12,759 nucleotides of DNA from positions 1-12,759 of the forward strand of contig JAAZAI010000094.1 in the NCBI GenBank assembly GCA_012514445.1, in the 5' to 3' direction. Position numbers and translations under genes: made by a program. The notes beneath the pieces are model-generated. The model ran no database searches, had not been told where the DNA came from, and saw only the letters and a program-made list of their open reading frames with translations. The DNA comes from Lentisphaerota bacterium (GTDB lineage: Bacteria; Verrucomicrobiota; Kiritimatiellia; RFP12; UBA3636). Below are positions 1 through 7,498 of the stretch, piece after piece. Numbering within the stretch: the first letter of the stretch is position 1; the number at the start of each line of letters is the position of its first letter.

Positions 1-39
1 GCTCGCGCGCGACGGCGCGTGGCGGAAGGCTTGTTTCAT
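1..39 (-). CDS. Possible 5' end of a gene leaving the window (hypothetical)
   Basis: An open minus-strand frame starting at the ATG at 39-37 begins MKQAFRHAPSRAS and stays open to the window edge. Its third codon positions are mostly G or C, as in the neighbouring genes, and a promoter-like sequence lies just upstream (57-85). An in-frame ATG at 54 and an out-of-frame ATG at 58 (MNAQTNHETS...) are alternatives. No Shine-Dalgarno sequence is visible before any of them. Thirteen codons are too few to assign a family, so this is only a candidate. Confidence 0.25.
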   Translation of the reverse strand, partial: MKQAFRHAPSRAS

Positions 40-56
40 GGTTTGTCTGAGCATTC

Positions 57-85
57 ATAGTAATCGGTCGCCGGGGTTGACTCAA
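57..85 (-). promoter_or_regulatory. Candidate sigma-70-type promoter facing the left edge
   Basis: Read on the minus strand, TTGAGT (85-80) is followed after exactly 17 bp by TACTAT (62-57). Each matches its consensus hexamer at 4 of 6 positions. The spacer contains the GTCGCCGGGGTT-type motif that forms the end of the adjacent palindromic repeat. If real, the repeat element supplies the -35 region of the gene to its left. Confidence 0.4.
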
Positions 86-467
86 GTAAGCTCCCTCGAG
101 CAGGCCCGTTCTGTCCCGTCGCCTGCCTGAGTGAGTAGGGAGGAGGGAGGAGTGCCTAGTTTCCGCCGGGGCTCTGCCCCAGACCCCGGGTCGATCTGAG
201 TGAGTAGAGCGTAGGGAATAGTGAGGAGTTTCCGCTGGGGCTCTGCCCCAGGCCCTGGTAAGAACAACGGGGTCTGGGGAGTCCCCAGCCACAACTACAC
301 ACCACGCTCTACAAACTTCTCACTGGGTAGGAGACGGGGTCTGGGGGGGGGCCCCAGCCACAACTCCTCACGATGCTCCACTCACTCCTCACGGGTGTCG
401 GGCGGTCGCCGAGCGTGTTCTCGACGTTCGCGGGGCATTCGGCTTAACCCCGGCGACCGACCGATTG
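61..467. repeat. Large imperfect palindrome with terminal inverted repeats (element 1)
   Basis: The ends are a perfect 15-bp inverted repeat, TCGGTCGCCGGGGTT at 64-78 and its complement at 446-460, flanked by similar AATCGG sequence. The whole interval is symmetrical around position 262. The internal hairpins are centred at 174, 243, 281 and 349, which pair up as mirror images about that axis. No coding sequence inside looks protein-like. Such a structure fits a non-autonomous, MITE-like or REP-like intergenic element, but no target-site duplication was recognised and no transposase is present. Confidence 0.6.
127..391. repeat. Four copies of a ~68-bp hairpin-bearing unit (two direct, two inverted)
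   Basis: The unit consensus reads roughly TGAGTGAGT...GTGAGGAGTT, then TGGCTGGGG-loop-CCCCAGACCCC. Copies lie at about 127-188 and 196-256 on the plus strand, and about 266-325 and 335-391 on the minus strand. Each contains a GGGG/CCCC hairpin: 168-180, 235-251, 274-288 and 341-357. The copy at 341-357 has a run of nine G, which lengthens its loop. The units diverge from each other, so this is an old or degenerate array rather than a fresh duplication. Confidence 0.65.
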
Positions 468-491
468 GCCTTGTCTTCTTCCTATTCAAAT

Positions 492-523
492 CGACAAAGT
501 TTACGACAAAGCTCGCGACAAAG
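492..523. repeat. Three CGACAAAG repeats at 12-bp period
   Basis: CGACAAAG occurs at 492-499, 504-511 and 516-523, exactly 12 bp apart, with four variable bases between copies. On the minus strand this is a CTTTGTCG triplet just downstream of the VIT/VWA gene. Regular short direct repeats can be protein-binding sites or simple intergenic repeats. Nothing here decides which, and there is no neighbouring replication gene to suggest iterons. Confidence 0.6.
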
Positions 524-529
524 TTGTTT

Positions 530-553
530 CCCTGACCCCTGAACCCTGACCCC
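530..553 (-). other. G-quadruplex-type motif in the 3' region of the VIT/VWA transcript
   Basis: The minus strand carries four G-runs of 4, 3, 4 and 3 bases separated by TCA or TTCA linkers, beginning four bases after the VIT/VWA stop codon. Runs of at least three G with loops of three to four bases match the standard intramolecular G-quadruplex pattern. The plus strand shows this as CCCTGACCCCTGAACCCTG followed by ACCCC. No conventional hairpin plus T-run terminator is visible after this gene, so the motif could affect 3'-end formation. It could also just be a short tandem repeat. Confidence 0.5.
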
Positions 554-556
554 TCT

Positions 557-2572
557 CTACGCGGCCGCGCGCCTCTTCCGGCGGGCCATCCAGGCGGCCA
601 GGGCGGCGAAGAGGGGCCCGACAGGGCCGGAGCCGATGTCGAAGGAGGGGGCGCTGAAGGTCGAGCCGTTGTCGACGCGGTAGCTCTGCGCCGCCGCGCC
701 GGCGCGTTGCTGCTGGGCCGCGCGCTCGGTCTTGACGCGCTGCGCGTTGCGGCGCAGCAGGCCTTCGTTCTCGAGCGTCTCGTCGTCCATCACGACCATC
801 GAGGTGTAGTCCGTGACGAGCGAGTAGTCGGTGCCGAGGCGGACGACTTCGGCCCGGCGGGCGTCGGTGAGACCTTCCTCGCGGATCGTCTCCATGCGGG
901 CTTCGATGGTGGCCAGCGCCCAGAGGCGTTCGAGTTCGGGGTTGGCGAGATCGGTCTCCGGGAGGACGGCGGTGCAGCTCCACTCCTGCGGCTGGCCGGA
1001 GATCTTGGCGGAAAGCTTCAGTTCGACGGGGCCGTGGCCGTTGTAGCGGCCGAAGGCCACGAGCTGCTGGCCGGCGTAGAGATTGCCGGGCGCGGCGGGC
1101 GTGAGGTCGACGACCTTCTCGCCGGAGAAGCTCAGGCGCACGTCGTGCAGGCACTCGTGCAGGACGTGGATCTTGGCCTGCATCAGCCGGCCGACGACGT
1201 CGTCCGAATCGGACACGTTCATCGAGAAGCCGCCCGAATCCTTCGCCAGGCGCTCCATGAGCGGCTGGTTGGCGCTGTTGCCCATCACGAAGGTGAAGAG
1301 CCGCAGATCGTAGCCGCGCAGCAGCTTCAGGAAGGCCGAATGCTCCGTCGGCCCGACGTTGCAGCAGCCGTCGGTGACGAGGATCACGCTCGTGGTGCGG
1401 TCGTCGTCGAGCCCCCGATAGGCTTCGCGAAGCCCGTCGAAGAGCGCGGTGCCGCCCTCGGCCTGGAGGGCGCGGACGCGGTCGGTCCACTGCTGGACGT
1501 TCGCGGGCGTCGCGGCGACGAAGCCGCCGGTTTCGTCACGGGCGCCGTCGTTGAAGCTCACGATCTTGAAGCGGTCGGCCGGCGAGAGCTTGCCGAGGAC
1601 CTTGCCGACGCCGTCGACGAGCGTGGCGATCTTGCCGCCGGACATGCTGCCGGAGCGGTCGAGCACGAAGATCCAGTCGCAGCCTTCGGCGATGCGCTTG
1701 AGGTCGGCGGCGGGCGTGATCACGGCCATGAACGTGCCGGGCTGGTCGGGCGCGGCGCGATAGGGGATCAGCTCCACGCGGGCCGGAGCCGATTCGTCGA
1801 GGCGGTAGTAGAAGACGATGTCGCGGGACAGCGAGGCGCCGCCTTCCTGCGAGTCGATCCGCACGTCGTAGACGACGCCCGTCTCGTTCGTGGCGTGCGC
1901 GATCTGCGCCACGGCGTCGTAGCCGGGCAGGCGCACGTCCTTGACGGGGAACGCGGACTTGAGCGAAAGCTTGAACGTGAAGGCCTCGCGCACGCGGTCG
2001 TCCGTCTCCCAGAACGCGATCCGCTCGTCGTCCACGCCGCCTTCGGCGAGCGGATAGACGAAGCGGCCGACGTTGAGGTCGATCTCCAGCGGCTGGTAGT
2101 AGACGAGGCGCACGCGCGTGTCCTCGCCGGCGCGGACGACGCCGACGCGGATGTCGAAGGTCTTGAAGTCGTTCTTCTCGGCGAGCGCGGCGTCCTTGCC
2201 CTGCTGGCGCTGCTTGTCGTAGATCTGCCGGGCCTTCTCCTTCTCGACGACTTCGCCGAGCACTTCCTTTCCGCCGATCCAGAGGCTCAGCTCGGAGAGG
2301 CTGGCGGATTTGGGGATCGGGAACGAATAGCAGGCCTCGAAGTCGGCGTCCGAGTCGTTGCCGAAGACCTGGTCGACGACGACCTGCGCGAAGCCGTTGT
2401 TGAGGACGACCTCGACGTGATGCGATTTGATGTGCGCGCCGGCGTCGCGTCCGCCGACGGGCTTGAGCAAGCCCGCGCCCGTGGCGTCCGGGACGGTCAG
2501 CGCCGCGACGAGGACGGCCGCGCAAAGCGCGGCGATCGGGCGTCGTGCCGAAACGGTGGGTGTTGTGTTCAT
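557..2572 (-). CDS. Secreted VIT and VWA domain protein with C-terminal hydrophobic tail
   Basis: The 671-residue protein starts with a Sec-type signal peptide (basic RR at 10-11, hydrophobic core about 13-27, likely cleavage near residue 33). A VIT domain (vault/inter-alpha-trypsin type) spans roughly 45-175, including the typical region around KEKARQIYDKQRQQGKDAAL. A VWA domain spans roughly 298-470 with a complete metal-ion-dependent adhesion site: DRSGS at 305-309, the Thr of GGTALFD near 375 and the Asp of LVTDG near 401. A Gln/Ala-rich linker leads to the tail GSGPVGP, then a short hydrophobic stretch, then RRKRR. That tail resembles tripartite sorting or anchoring signals, but no LPxTG or PEP motif is present. 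The start is well supported by AAAGGAGA upstream of ATG 2572. VIT/VWA proteins usually mediate adhesion or protein binding at the cell surface; the ligand is unknown. A sigma-54-type promoter lies upstream. Confidence 0.93.
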   Translation of the reverse strand: MNTTPTVSARRPIAALCAAVLVAALTVPDATGAGLLKPVGGRDAGAHIKSHHVEVVLNNGFAQVVVDQVFGNDSDADFEACYSFPIPKSASLSELSLWIGGKEVLGEVVEKEKARQIYDKQRQQGKDAALAEKNDFKTFDIRVGVVRAGEDTRVRLVYYQPLEIDLNVGRFVYPLAEGGVDDERIAFWETDDRVREAFTFKLSLKSAFPVKDVRLPGYDAVAQIAHATNETGVVYDVRIDSQEGGASLSRDIVFYYRLDESAPARVELIPYRAAPDQPGTFMAVITPAADLKRIAEGCDWIFVLDRSGSMSGGKIATLVDGVGKVLGKLSPADRFKIVSFNDGARDETGGFVAATPANVQQWTDRVRALQAEGGTALFDGLREAYRGLDDDRTTSVILVTDGCCNVGPTEHSAFLKLLRGYDLRLFTFVMGNSANQPLMERLAKDSGGFSMNVSDSDDVVGRLMQAKIHVLHECLHDVRLSFSGEKVVDLTPAAPGNLYAGQQLVAFGRYNGHGPVELKLSAKISGQPQEWSCTAVLPETDLANPELERLWALATIEARMETIREEGLTDARRAEVVRLGTDYSLVTDYTSMVVMDDETLENEGLLRRNAQRVKTERAAQQQRAGAAAQSYRVDNGSTFSAPSFDIGSGPVGPLFAALAAWMARRKRRAAA

Positions 2573-2665
2573 GACGAATCTCCTTTGGGTTGCGAACGCT
2601 GCGGGATCTCGGAGCCATCCGGATCGGTTTCTGCTCCGCCTCGTTCATGATTCTGCCGTTCACAT

Positions 2666-2683
2666 TCGCAAGGTTCGCGCCAA
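2666..2683 (-). promoter_or_regulatory. Sigma-54 (-24/-12) promoter of the VIT/VWA gene
   Basis: Read on the minus strand the sequence is TTGGCGCGAACCTTGCGA. It has the defining GG (2681-2680) and GC (2669-2668) separated by exactly 10 bp. It matches the consensus TGGCACG-N4-TTGCW except for G instead of A in the first block and G at the last position. Transcription would start near 2656, giving a leader of about 84 nt before the ATG at 2572. A gene for a sigma-54 activator is transcribed in the opposite direction from the same gap, which strengthens the call. Confidence 0.75.
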
Positions 2684-2711
2684 TCTTGAATCAGAAACGC
2701 AAGTGTCTATC

Positions 2712-2724
2712 CATCAATATCTTG
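2712..2724 (+). promoter_or_regulatory. IHF-like binding site
   Basis: CATCAATATCTTG matches the IHF consensus WATCAANNNNTTR at all defined positions except the first. It lies about 30-40 bp upstream of the -24 element of the sigma-54 promoter. IHF commonly bends DNA between enhancer and promoter at sigma-54 promoters, so the position is meaningful. A one-mismatch match to this degenerate consensus is not rare by chance. Confidence 0.4.
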
Positions 2725-2794
2725 TCGTTTCGTATATTCCAAGACCGGGAATCAAGGCAGGCATTTTATGCAGCCAAACATACATAATTTGCTT

Positions 2795-2802
2795 GTCATG
2801 AC
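2795..2802. promoter_or_regulatory. Palindrome that may be the upstream activator site
   Basis: GTCATGAC is a perfect 8-bp palindrome lying about 115 bp upstream of the -24 element of the sigma-54 promoter and about 70 bp upstream of the activator gene's own start. That distance suits enhancer binding by a sigma-54 activator. A single palindrome of this length is weak evidence. The CTTGTC half is also found at 2721-2726. Confidence 0.25.
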
Positions 2803-2836
2803 GCATGCCAACTCACGCGCACCCCCTGTTTTCAAA

Positions 2837-2866
2837 TCGACATGGGACGCGGCTGCATGCTACATT
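2837..2866 (+). promoter_or_regulatory. Promoter of the sigma-54 activator gene (leaderless arrangement)
   Basis: TCGACA (2837-2842, 5 of 6 matches to TTGACA) is followed after 18 bp by TACATT (2861-2866, 4 of 6 matches to TATAAT). Only six bases separate the -10 hexamer from the ATG at 2873. Transcription would therefore start at or next to the initiation codon. No Shine-Dalgarno sequence precedes this ATG, consistent with a leaderless mRNA. Confidence 0.5.
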
Positions 2867-2872
2867 CACTGC

Positions 2873-4374
<1,502 letters not shown>

Positions 4375-4375
<1 letters not shown>

Positions 4376-4405
4376 AAAACGCCGCCGGCGGGACTGCCGG
4401 CGGCG
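4375..4405 (-). terminator. Intrinsic terminator of the pstS-like gene
   Basis: A perfect 10-bp G+C-rich stem, CGCCGCCGGC (4380-4389) with GCCGGCGGCG (4396-4405), encloses the loop GGGACT. On the minus strand it is followed by TTTTT (4379-4375). It lies 30 bases beyond the stop codon of the pstS-like gene. The T-run touches the stop codon of the convergent activator gene. On the plus strand the stem is followed by G-runs, so it probably terminates mainly minus-strand transcripts. Confidence 0.85.
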
Positions 4406-4435
4406 GGGGGGCGAGCGTGTGCGCTGGATGGCGGA

Positions 4436-5278
4436 CTACTTCTTGGCGGGGACGGGGACGAAGCCGATCTCCTCGACCATCGCGGCGCCTTCTCTCGACG
4501 TGATGAGCCCGAGGAATTTCGCGGCGAGACTCCCGGCGGCGGGTTCGCCGTTCGTGAACATGAACAGCTCGCGGTTGATCGGGTATGTCTTGTCAAGGGC
4601 CGTCTCGACGGAAGGCGCGACGCCGTTCACCTTGACGACCTTGACCGTGTCGTCGATGAACCCGATGCCGACGTAGCCGATGGCGCCTTCGGTCTTCTGC
4701 ACGCGCTGGCGGATCGCGCCGTTGCTCCCGGCGTATTCGGCCGTCTTCGCCACCTTGCCGTCCTTGCCGAGCACGAGTTCGGCGAAGGTCTCGTAGGTGC
4801 CGCTGTTCGTGTCGCGGCTGATCACGACGATGGGCTTGTCGAATCCGCCGACGTCCCTCCAGTTCGCGATTTTTCCGGTGTAGATGTCCCGGATCTGCTC
4901 GATCGTCAGGTCGCCGACTTTGTTGGAGGGATGCACGACGACGGGCAGCGCGTCGTAGGCCGCCACGTGGGCCACGGGCTTGAGGCCCTTGGCCTCCATG
5001 GCCTCCTTCTCGGCGCCCTTGAGGTGGCGGGAGAGGTTGGCGATGTCGCAGGTGCCGTTGAGCAGGGCCTTGGCGCCGTTGCCGCTGCCGGACTCGCTGA
5101 CGGTGATGTTGATGGCGGGGTCCTGGCGCATCAGATGTTCCGCGAAGGCCTTCGCGATGGGGCCGACCGTCGTCGAGCCGTCGAGGACGAGCTTGTCCTG
5201 GGCCGCGCCGGCCGCGAAGACGATGCCGCCCGCGAGAACCGCCGCCAGGGCCGATGTGCGAATGAGGGTGTCGTTCAT
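4436..5278 (-). CDS. pstS: Phosphate ABC transporter substrate-binding protein (PstS family)
   Basis: This 280-residue periplasmic protein captures phosphate for the PstCAB transporter. A signal peptide is visible (hydrophobic 9-23, likely cleavage at AGA near residue 25). The family's phosphate-contacting segments are present: LDGSTTVGP (32-40), SESGSGNG (61-68), CDIANLSR (77-84) and RDTNSGTYETF (155-165). Also typical are IYTGKIANWRDVGG and GAIGYVGIGF. Length fits the short PstS/SphX-like group. AAAAGGAAC lies just upstream of the ATG. No pstC, pstA, pstB, phoU or phoBR is in the window, so it is either an orphan or part of a split system. The upstream gap carries 11-bp-spaced repeats like a Pho box, which would suit phosphate-starvation control. 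An intrinsic terminator follows. Confidence 0.93.
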   Translation of the reverse strand: MNDTLIRTSALAAVLAGGIVFAAGAAQDKLVLDGSTTVGPIAKAFAEHLMRQDPAINITVSESGSGNGAKALLNGTCDIANLSRHLKGAEKEAMEAKGLKPVAHVAAYDALPVVVHPSNKVGDLTIEQIRDIYTGKIANWRDVGGFDKPIVVISRDTNSGTYETFAELVLGKDGKVAKTAEYAGSNGAIRQRVQKTEGAIGYVGIGFIDDTVKVVKVNGVAPSVETALDKTYPINRELFMFTNGEPAAGSLAAKFLGLITSREGAAMVEEIGFVPVPAKK

Positions 5279-5333
5279 GTTGTTCCTTTTTGCTGGTTGT
5301 TTTTCTTGTTGGCTACCAGTTAACCATCTCGCC

Positions 5334-5371
5334 GTTAGTCCGCGACAACCGCCGTGTTAGTTTGCGGTTAG
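5334..5371. promoter_or_regulatory. Pho-box-like direct repeats between pstS and the porin gene
   Basis: GTTAG occurs at 5334-5338, 5356-5360 and 5367-5371, spaced 22 and 11 bp (CTAAC on the minus strand, reading towards pstS). Pho-regulon operators in E. coli, cyanobacteria and Bacillus are all direct repeats with an 11-bp period, and the cyanobacterial and Bacillus half-sites (CTTAAC, TTAACA) resemble CTAAC. The position between pstS and a divergent outer-membrane barrel is the expected one. The identity of the binding protein is inferred. Confidence 0.5.
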
Positions 5372-5402
5372 CTTTTTGTTCTTTTCAATAGAAACATTTT
5401 TG

Positions 5403-5431
5403 TTGCATCGCATGGCGGCATCCTGTAGGAT
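5403..5431 (+). promoter_or_regulatory. Candidate promoter of the outer-membrane barrel gene
   Basis: TTGCAT (5403-5408) is followed after 17 bp by TAGGAT (5426-5431). The -35 match is poor (3 of 6) and the -10 fair (4 of 6). A weak -35 would suit an activator-dependent promoter with the GTTAG repeats just upstream at 5334-5371. The leader to ATG 5525 would be about 87 nt. Confidence 0.3.
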
Positions 5432-5524
5432 TTCGCCTTGTTCGAGCCTTGTTTTGTGTCCGACGGCGGGGGTCGCCGACGAAAACGAAGCGGGCGGTAT
5501 CCTCATCAGCAACAAGGAATGTCG

Positions 5525-6964
5525 ATGAACGGAAAAGCGTTTGGAAGCGTCGGCGCGGCGATTGCCCTGGCAGTCGGCAGCGCTCTGGGGCAGCAGGCGG
5601 CGGCGAGCGCCGAGAAGCCGGTGGAGCAGGAGGGGCCGCCGCTGTTCGCCTGGGGCGGCGACAACCGCACGCGCTACGAGTTCATGGACAACTGGCCGCG
5701 CGGCAACGCGGTCACCACGACGTACGACGAATATCTGCGCTTCCGCACGCGGGTCTGGGGCGAGCTGCGCCCCGCGGACGAGCTGCTGCTGCGCGTTCGC
5801 CTCGGCAACGAATTCCGCAGCTACCGCAACTCCCCCGCGAACAACAGCCGCAACAAGTTTCCCGACGAGCTTTACGTCGACAACCTCTTCGCGCAATGGC
5901 GCGAGGACGGCTGGGGCCTCAAGGTCGGCCGTCAGGAGTACCTGAAGGGCTCGTACCGGATCCTGGGCGACGGGACGCCCGGCGACGGTTCGCGCACCAT
6001 CTTCTTCGACGCCGCCATGCTCACGCTGGACTACGGCGAGAAGAGCACGGTGGACGTGTTCGGCACTTGGAACCACTACCGCGACGACATGACCGTCGGG
6101 CGCACGGCCACCGGCGTCTACGACATGACCTTCATGCGCCGCGGCGATCCGTACTCGAAGATGGACGAGGGCGGCGCCGGCGTCTACGCCGAATGCCGCG
6201 AGATGGACAATCTCGCGATCGACCTCTTCTGGGTCTGGAAGAAGGAGACGAGCTTCCACGGCGGCGCCGAGCGCTTCCCCGGACGCGACTTCCACACCGT
6301 TGGCCTGCGCCTGATGCCCAAGTTCAACGACTGGCTCTCGGGCGAGCTCGAGGCCGCCTACCAGTTCGGACGCGTCGATTCGCAAGACGCGCGCGACGTG
6401 GGCGGCGCGCCCGACCCCGAGACCGGGCTCCCCCGCACGCAGGAGGCGTTCGCCTCCCGCGACATCTCCGCGGGCATGGCCTACGCCGCGCTCGTCGCCA
6501 AGGCGGCGGATGTCGCCTGGACCCCGAGCTTCCGCCTGGCCGCCCTCTACATGAGCGGCGACAAGGACAGCTACTACGCCACGACCGACGGCAGCACGGA
6601 GACGGGCTGGAATCCGGTCTTCGGGCGCCTGCCGCCGGGCGGGGACATCCCGATCTACATGTACGACGTGGGCCGCTGGTCGAACCTCTTCCACCCCCAT
6701 GCCGAAATCGGCGTCGTCCCGGCGAAGGGGCATCCGGTCACGTTCGAGGCCGGCCCGATGTACGCCGTCGAAAAGGACGCCGGCGCCGAGGACCACTACC
6801 GCGGCCTCTACGTGCGCACCGTCTACCGCTTCCCGCTGCCCGAGTTCGCCGGCGTGAAGTTCAACGGCCTCGTCTCCGGAGACGTCTTCGAGTACGGCGA
6901 CTACTTCGACACCGAGGAGGACCGCGCCACGTCCGTGCGGCTGGAGCTCAACGCGAAGTTCTAG
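5525..6964 (+). CDS. Outer-membrane beta-barrel protein (alginate-export/porin-like)
   Basis: The 479-residue protein has a signal peptide (MNGKAFGS, hydrophobic 8-22, cleavage probably around residues 22-28). It then has a long series of alternating polar and aromatic segments such as DNRTRYEF, LRFRTRVWGELR and LLLRVRLGNEF, and ends in Phe, as expected for an outer-membrane barrel. The N-terminal pattern recalls the alginate-export/AlgE-like family, but substrate cannot be told. ATG 5525 was chosen over ATG 5519 because AAGGA (5514-5518) is six bases before the former and directly abuts the latter. It is divergent from pstS with Pho-box-like repeats between, which suggests uptake of phosphate or a phosphorylated compound. 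Its stop codon overlaps that of the convergent deaminase gene, and no terminator is visible. Confidence 0.85.
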   Translation: MNGKAFGSVGAAIALAVGSALGQQAAASAEKPVEQEGPPLFAWGGDNRTRYEFMDNWPRGNAVTTTYDEYLRFRTRVWGELRPADELLLRVRLGNEFRSYRNSPANNSRNKFPDELYVDNLFAQWREDGWGLKVGRQEYLKGSYRILGDGTPGDGSRTIFFDAAMLTLDYGEKSTVDVFGTWNHYRDDMTVGRTATGVYDMTFMRRGDPYSKMDEGGAGVYAECREMDNLAIDLFWVWKKETSFHGGAERFPGRDFHTVGLRLMPKFNDWLSGELEAAYQFGRVDSQDARDVGGAPDPETGLPRTQEAFASRDISAGMAYAALVAKAADVAWTPSFRLAALYMSGDKDSYYATTDGSTETGWNPVFGRLPPGGDIPIYMYDVGRWSNLFHPHAEIGVVPAKGHPVTFEAGPMYAVEKDAGAEDHYRGLYVRTVYRFPLPEFAGVKFNGLVSGDVFEYGDYFDTEEDRATSVRLELNAKF

Positions 6965-7461
6965 CGGACGAGCGCCGGGCGCTGGTACCGCTCGATCCGG
7001 CGGCAGAGGACCTTGGCCTCGGCGAGGAGTGCGCGAGTCTGATCGTTGAACGCGTACTCCTCGTCGTAGACCACCTCGCGGATGCCGGCGTTGATGATCA
7101 TCTTCGAGCAGGTCAGGCAGGGGCTGAGGGTGACGTAGATCGTCGCGCCCTTCGTCGAGATGCCGTGGTAGGCCGCCTGCGTGATGGCGTTCTCCTCGGC
7201 ATGGGAGCAGATGCACTCCCCGAGGCCGCTCCCGGAGGGCGCGTTGCTGGCGCAGCGGGCGCAGCCGCCGTCCATGCAGTTCTTCACGCCCCTCGGGGTG
7301 CCGTTGTAGCCGGTGGAGATGATCCGCCGATCCTTGACGACCACGGCCGCGACGCGTCGGCGCGAGCAGTTGCCGCGCGTGCCCACGACGTGGGCGATGT
7401 CCATGAAGTACGTGTCCCAGTCTGGACGCTGGTCGCTGGGCTTCGTGCAGGAATCGGCCAT
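6961..7461 (-). CDS. dCMP deaminase family protein (ComEB-like)
   Basis: This 166-residue zinc-dependent deaminase probably converts dCMP to dUMP, feeding dTMP synthesis. The catalytic zinc motifs are HAE (87-89, with the Glu proton shuttle) and PCLTC (114-118). SHAEENAI and SPCLTCSKMIINAGI are typical of the dCMP deaminase branch. Additional cysteines before HAE (C62, C67, C70, C83, C85) suggest a second zinc site, as known in some dCMP deaminases. CAGGAG precedes the ATG at good spacing. It is the second gene of an operon 37 bases after the cyclophilin gene. Its stop overlaps the barrel gene's stop in the 4-base palindrome CTAG. A related cytidine/deoxycytidylate deaminase role cannot be excluded. 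Confidence 0.92.
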   Translation of the reverse strand: MADSCTKPSDQRPDWDTYFMDIAHVVGTRGNCSRRRVAAVVVKDRRIISTGYNGTPRGVKNCMDGGCARCASNAPSGSGLGECICSHAEENAITQAAYHGISTKGATIYVTLSPCLTCSKMIINAGIREVVYDEEYAFNDQTRALLAEAKVLCRRIERYQRPALVR

Positions 7462-7498
7462 GGGGAACTCCTGATGCGGTCGGGGGAGCCGGGCGCGG

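Noticed and set aside
707..2650. A 647-codon plus-strand open frame opposite the VIT/VWA gene
   Set aside because: It is a mirror frame of a high-G+C gene. Its translation is repetitive, rich in Ala, Val, Glu, Arg and Gly and without a recognisable domain, while the minus frame has a signal peptide and complete VIT and VWA motifs.
485..2842. The 12-mer TTCAAATCGACA at 485-496 and again at 2831-2842
   Set aside because: A few 12-mer repeats are expected by chance in a window this size, and the first copy has no -10 hexamer at promoter spacing.
5519..5524. ATG 5519 as the start of the barrel gene
   Set aside because: The AAGGA ribosome binding site directly abuts this ATG; ATG 5525 has normal spacing and gives a standard signal peptide.
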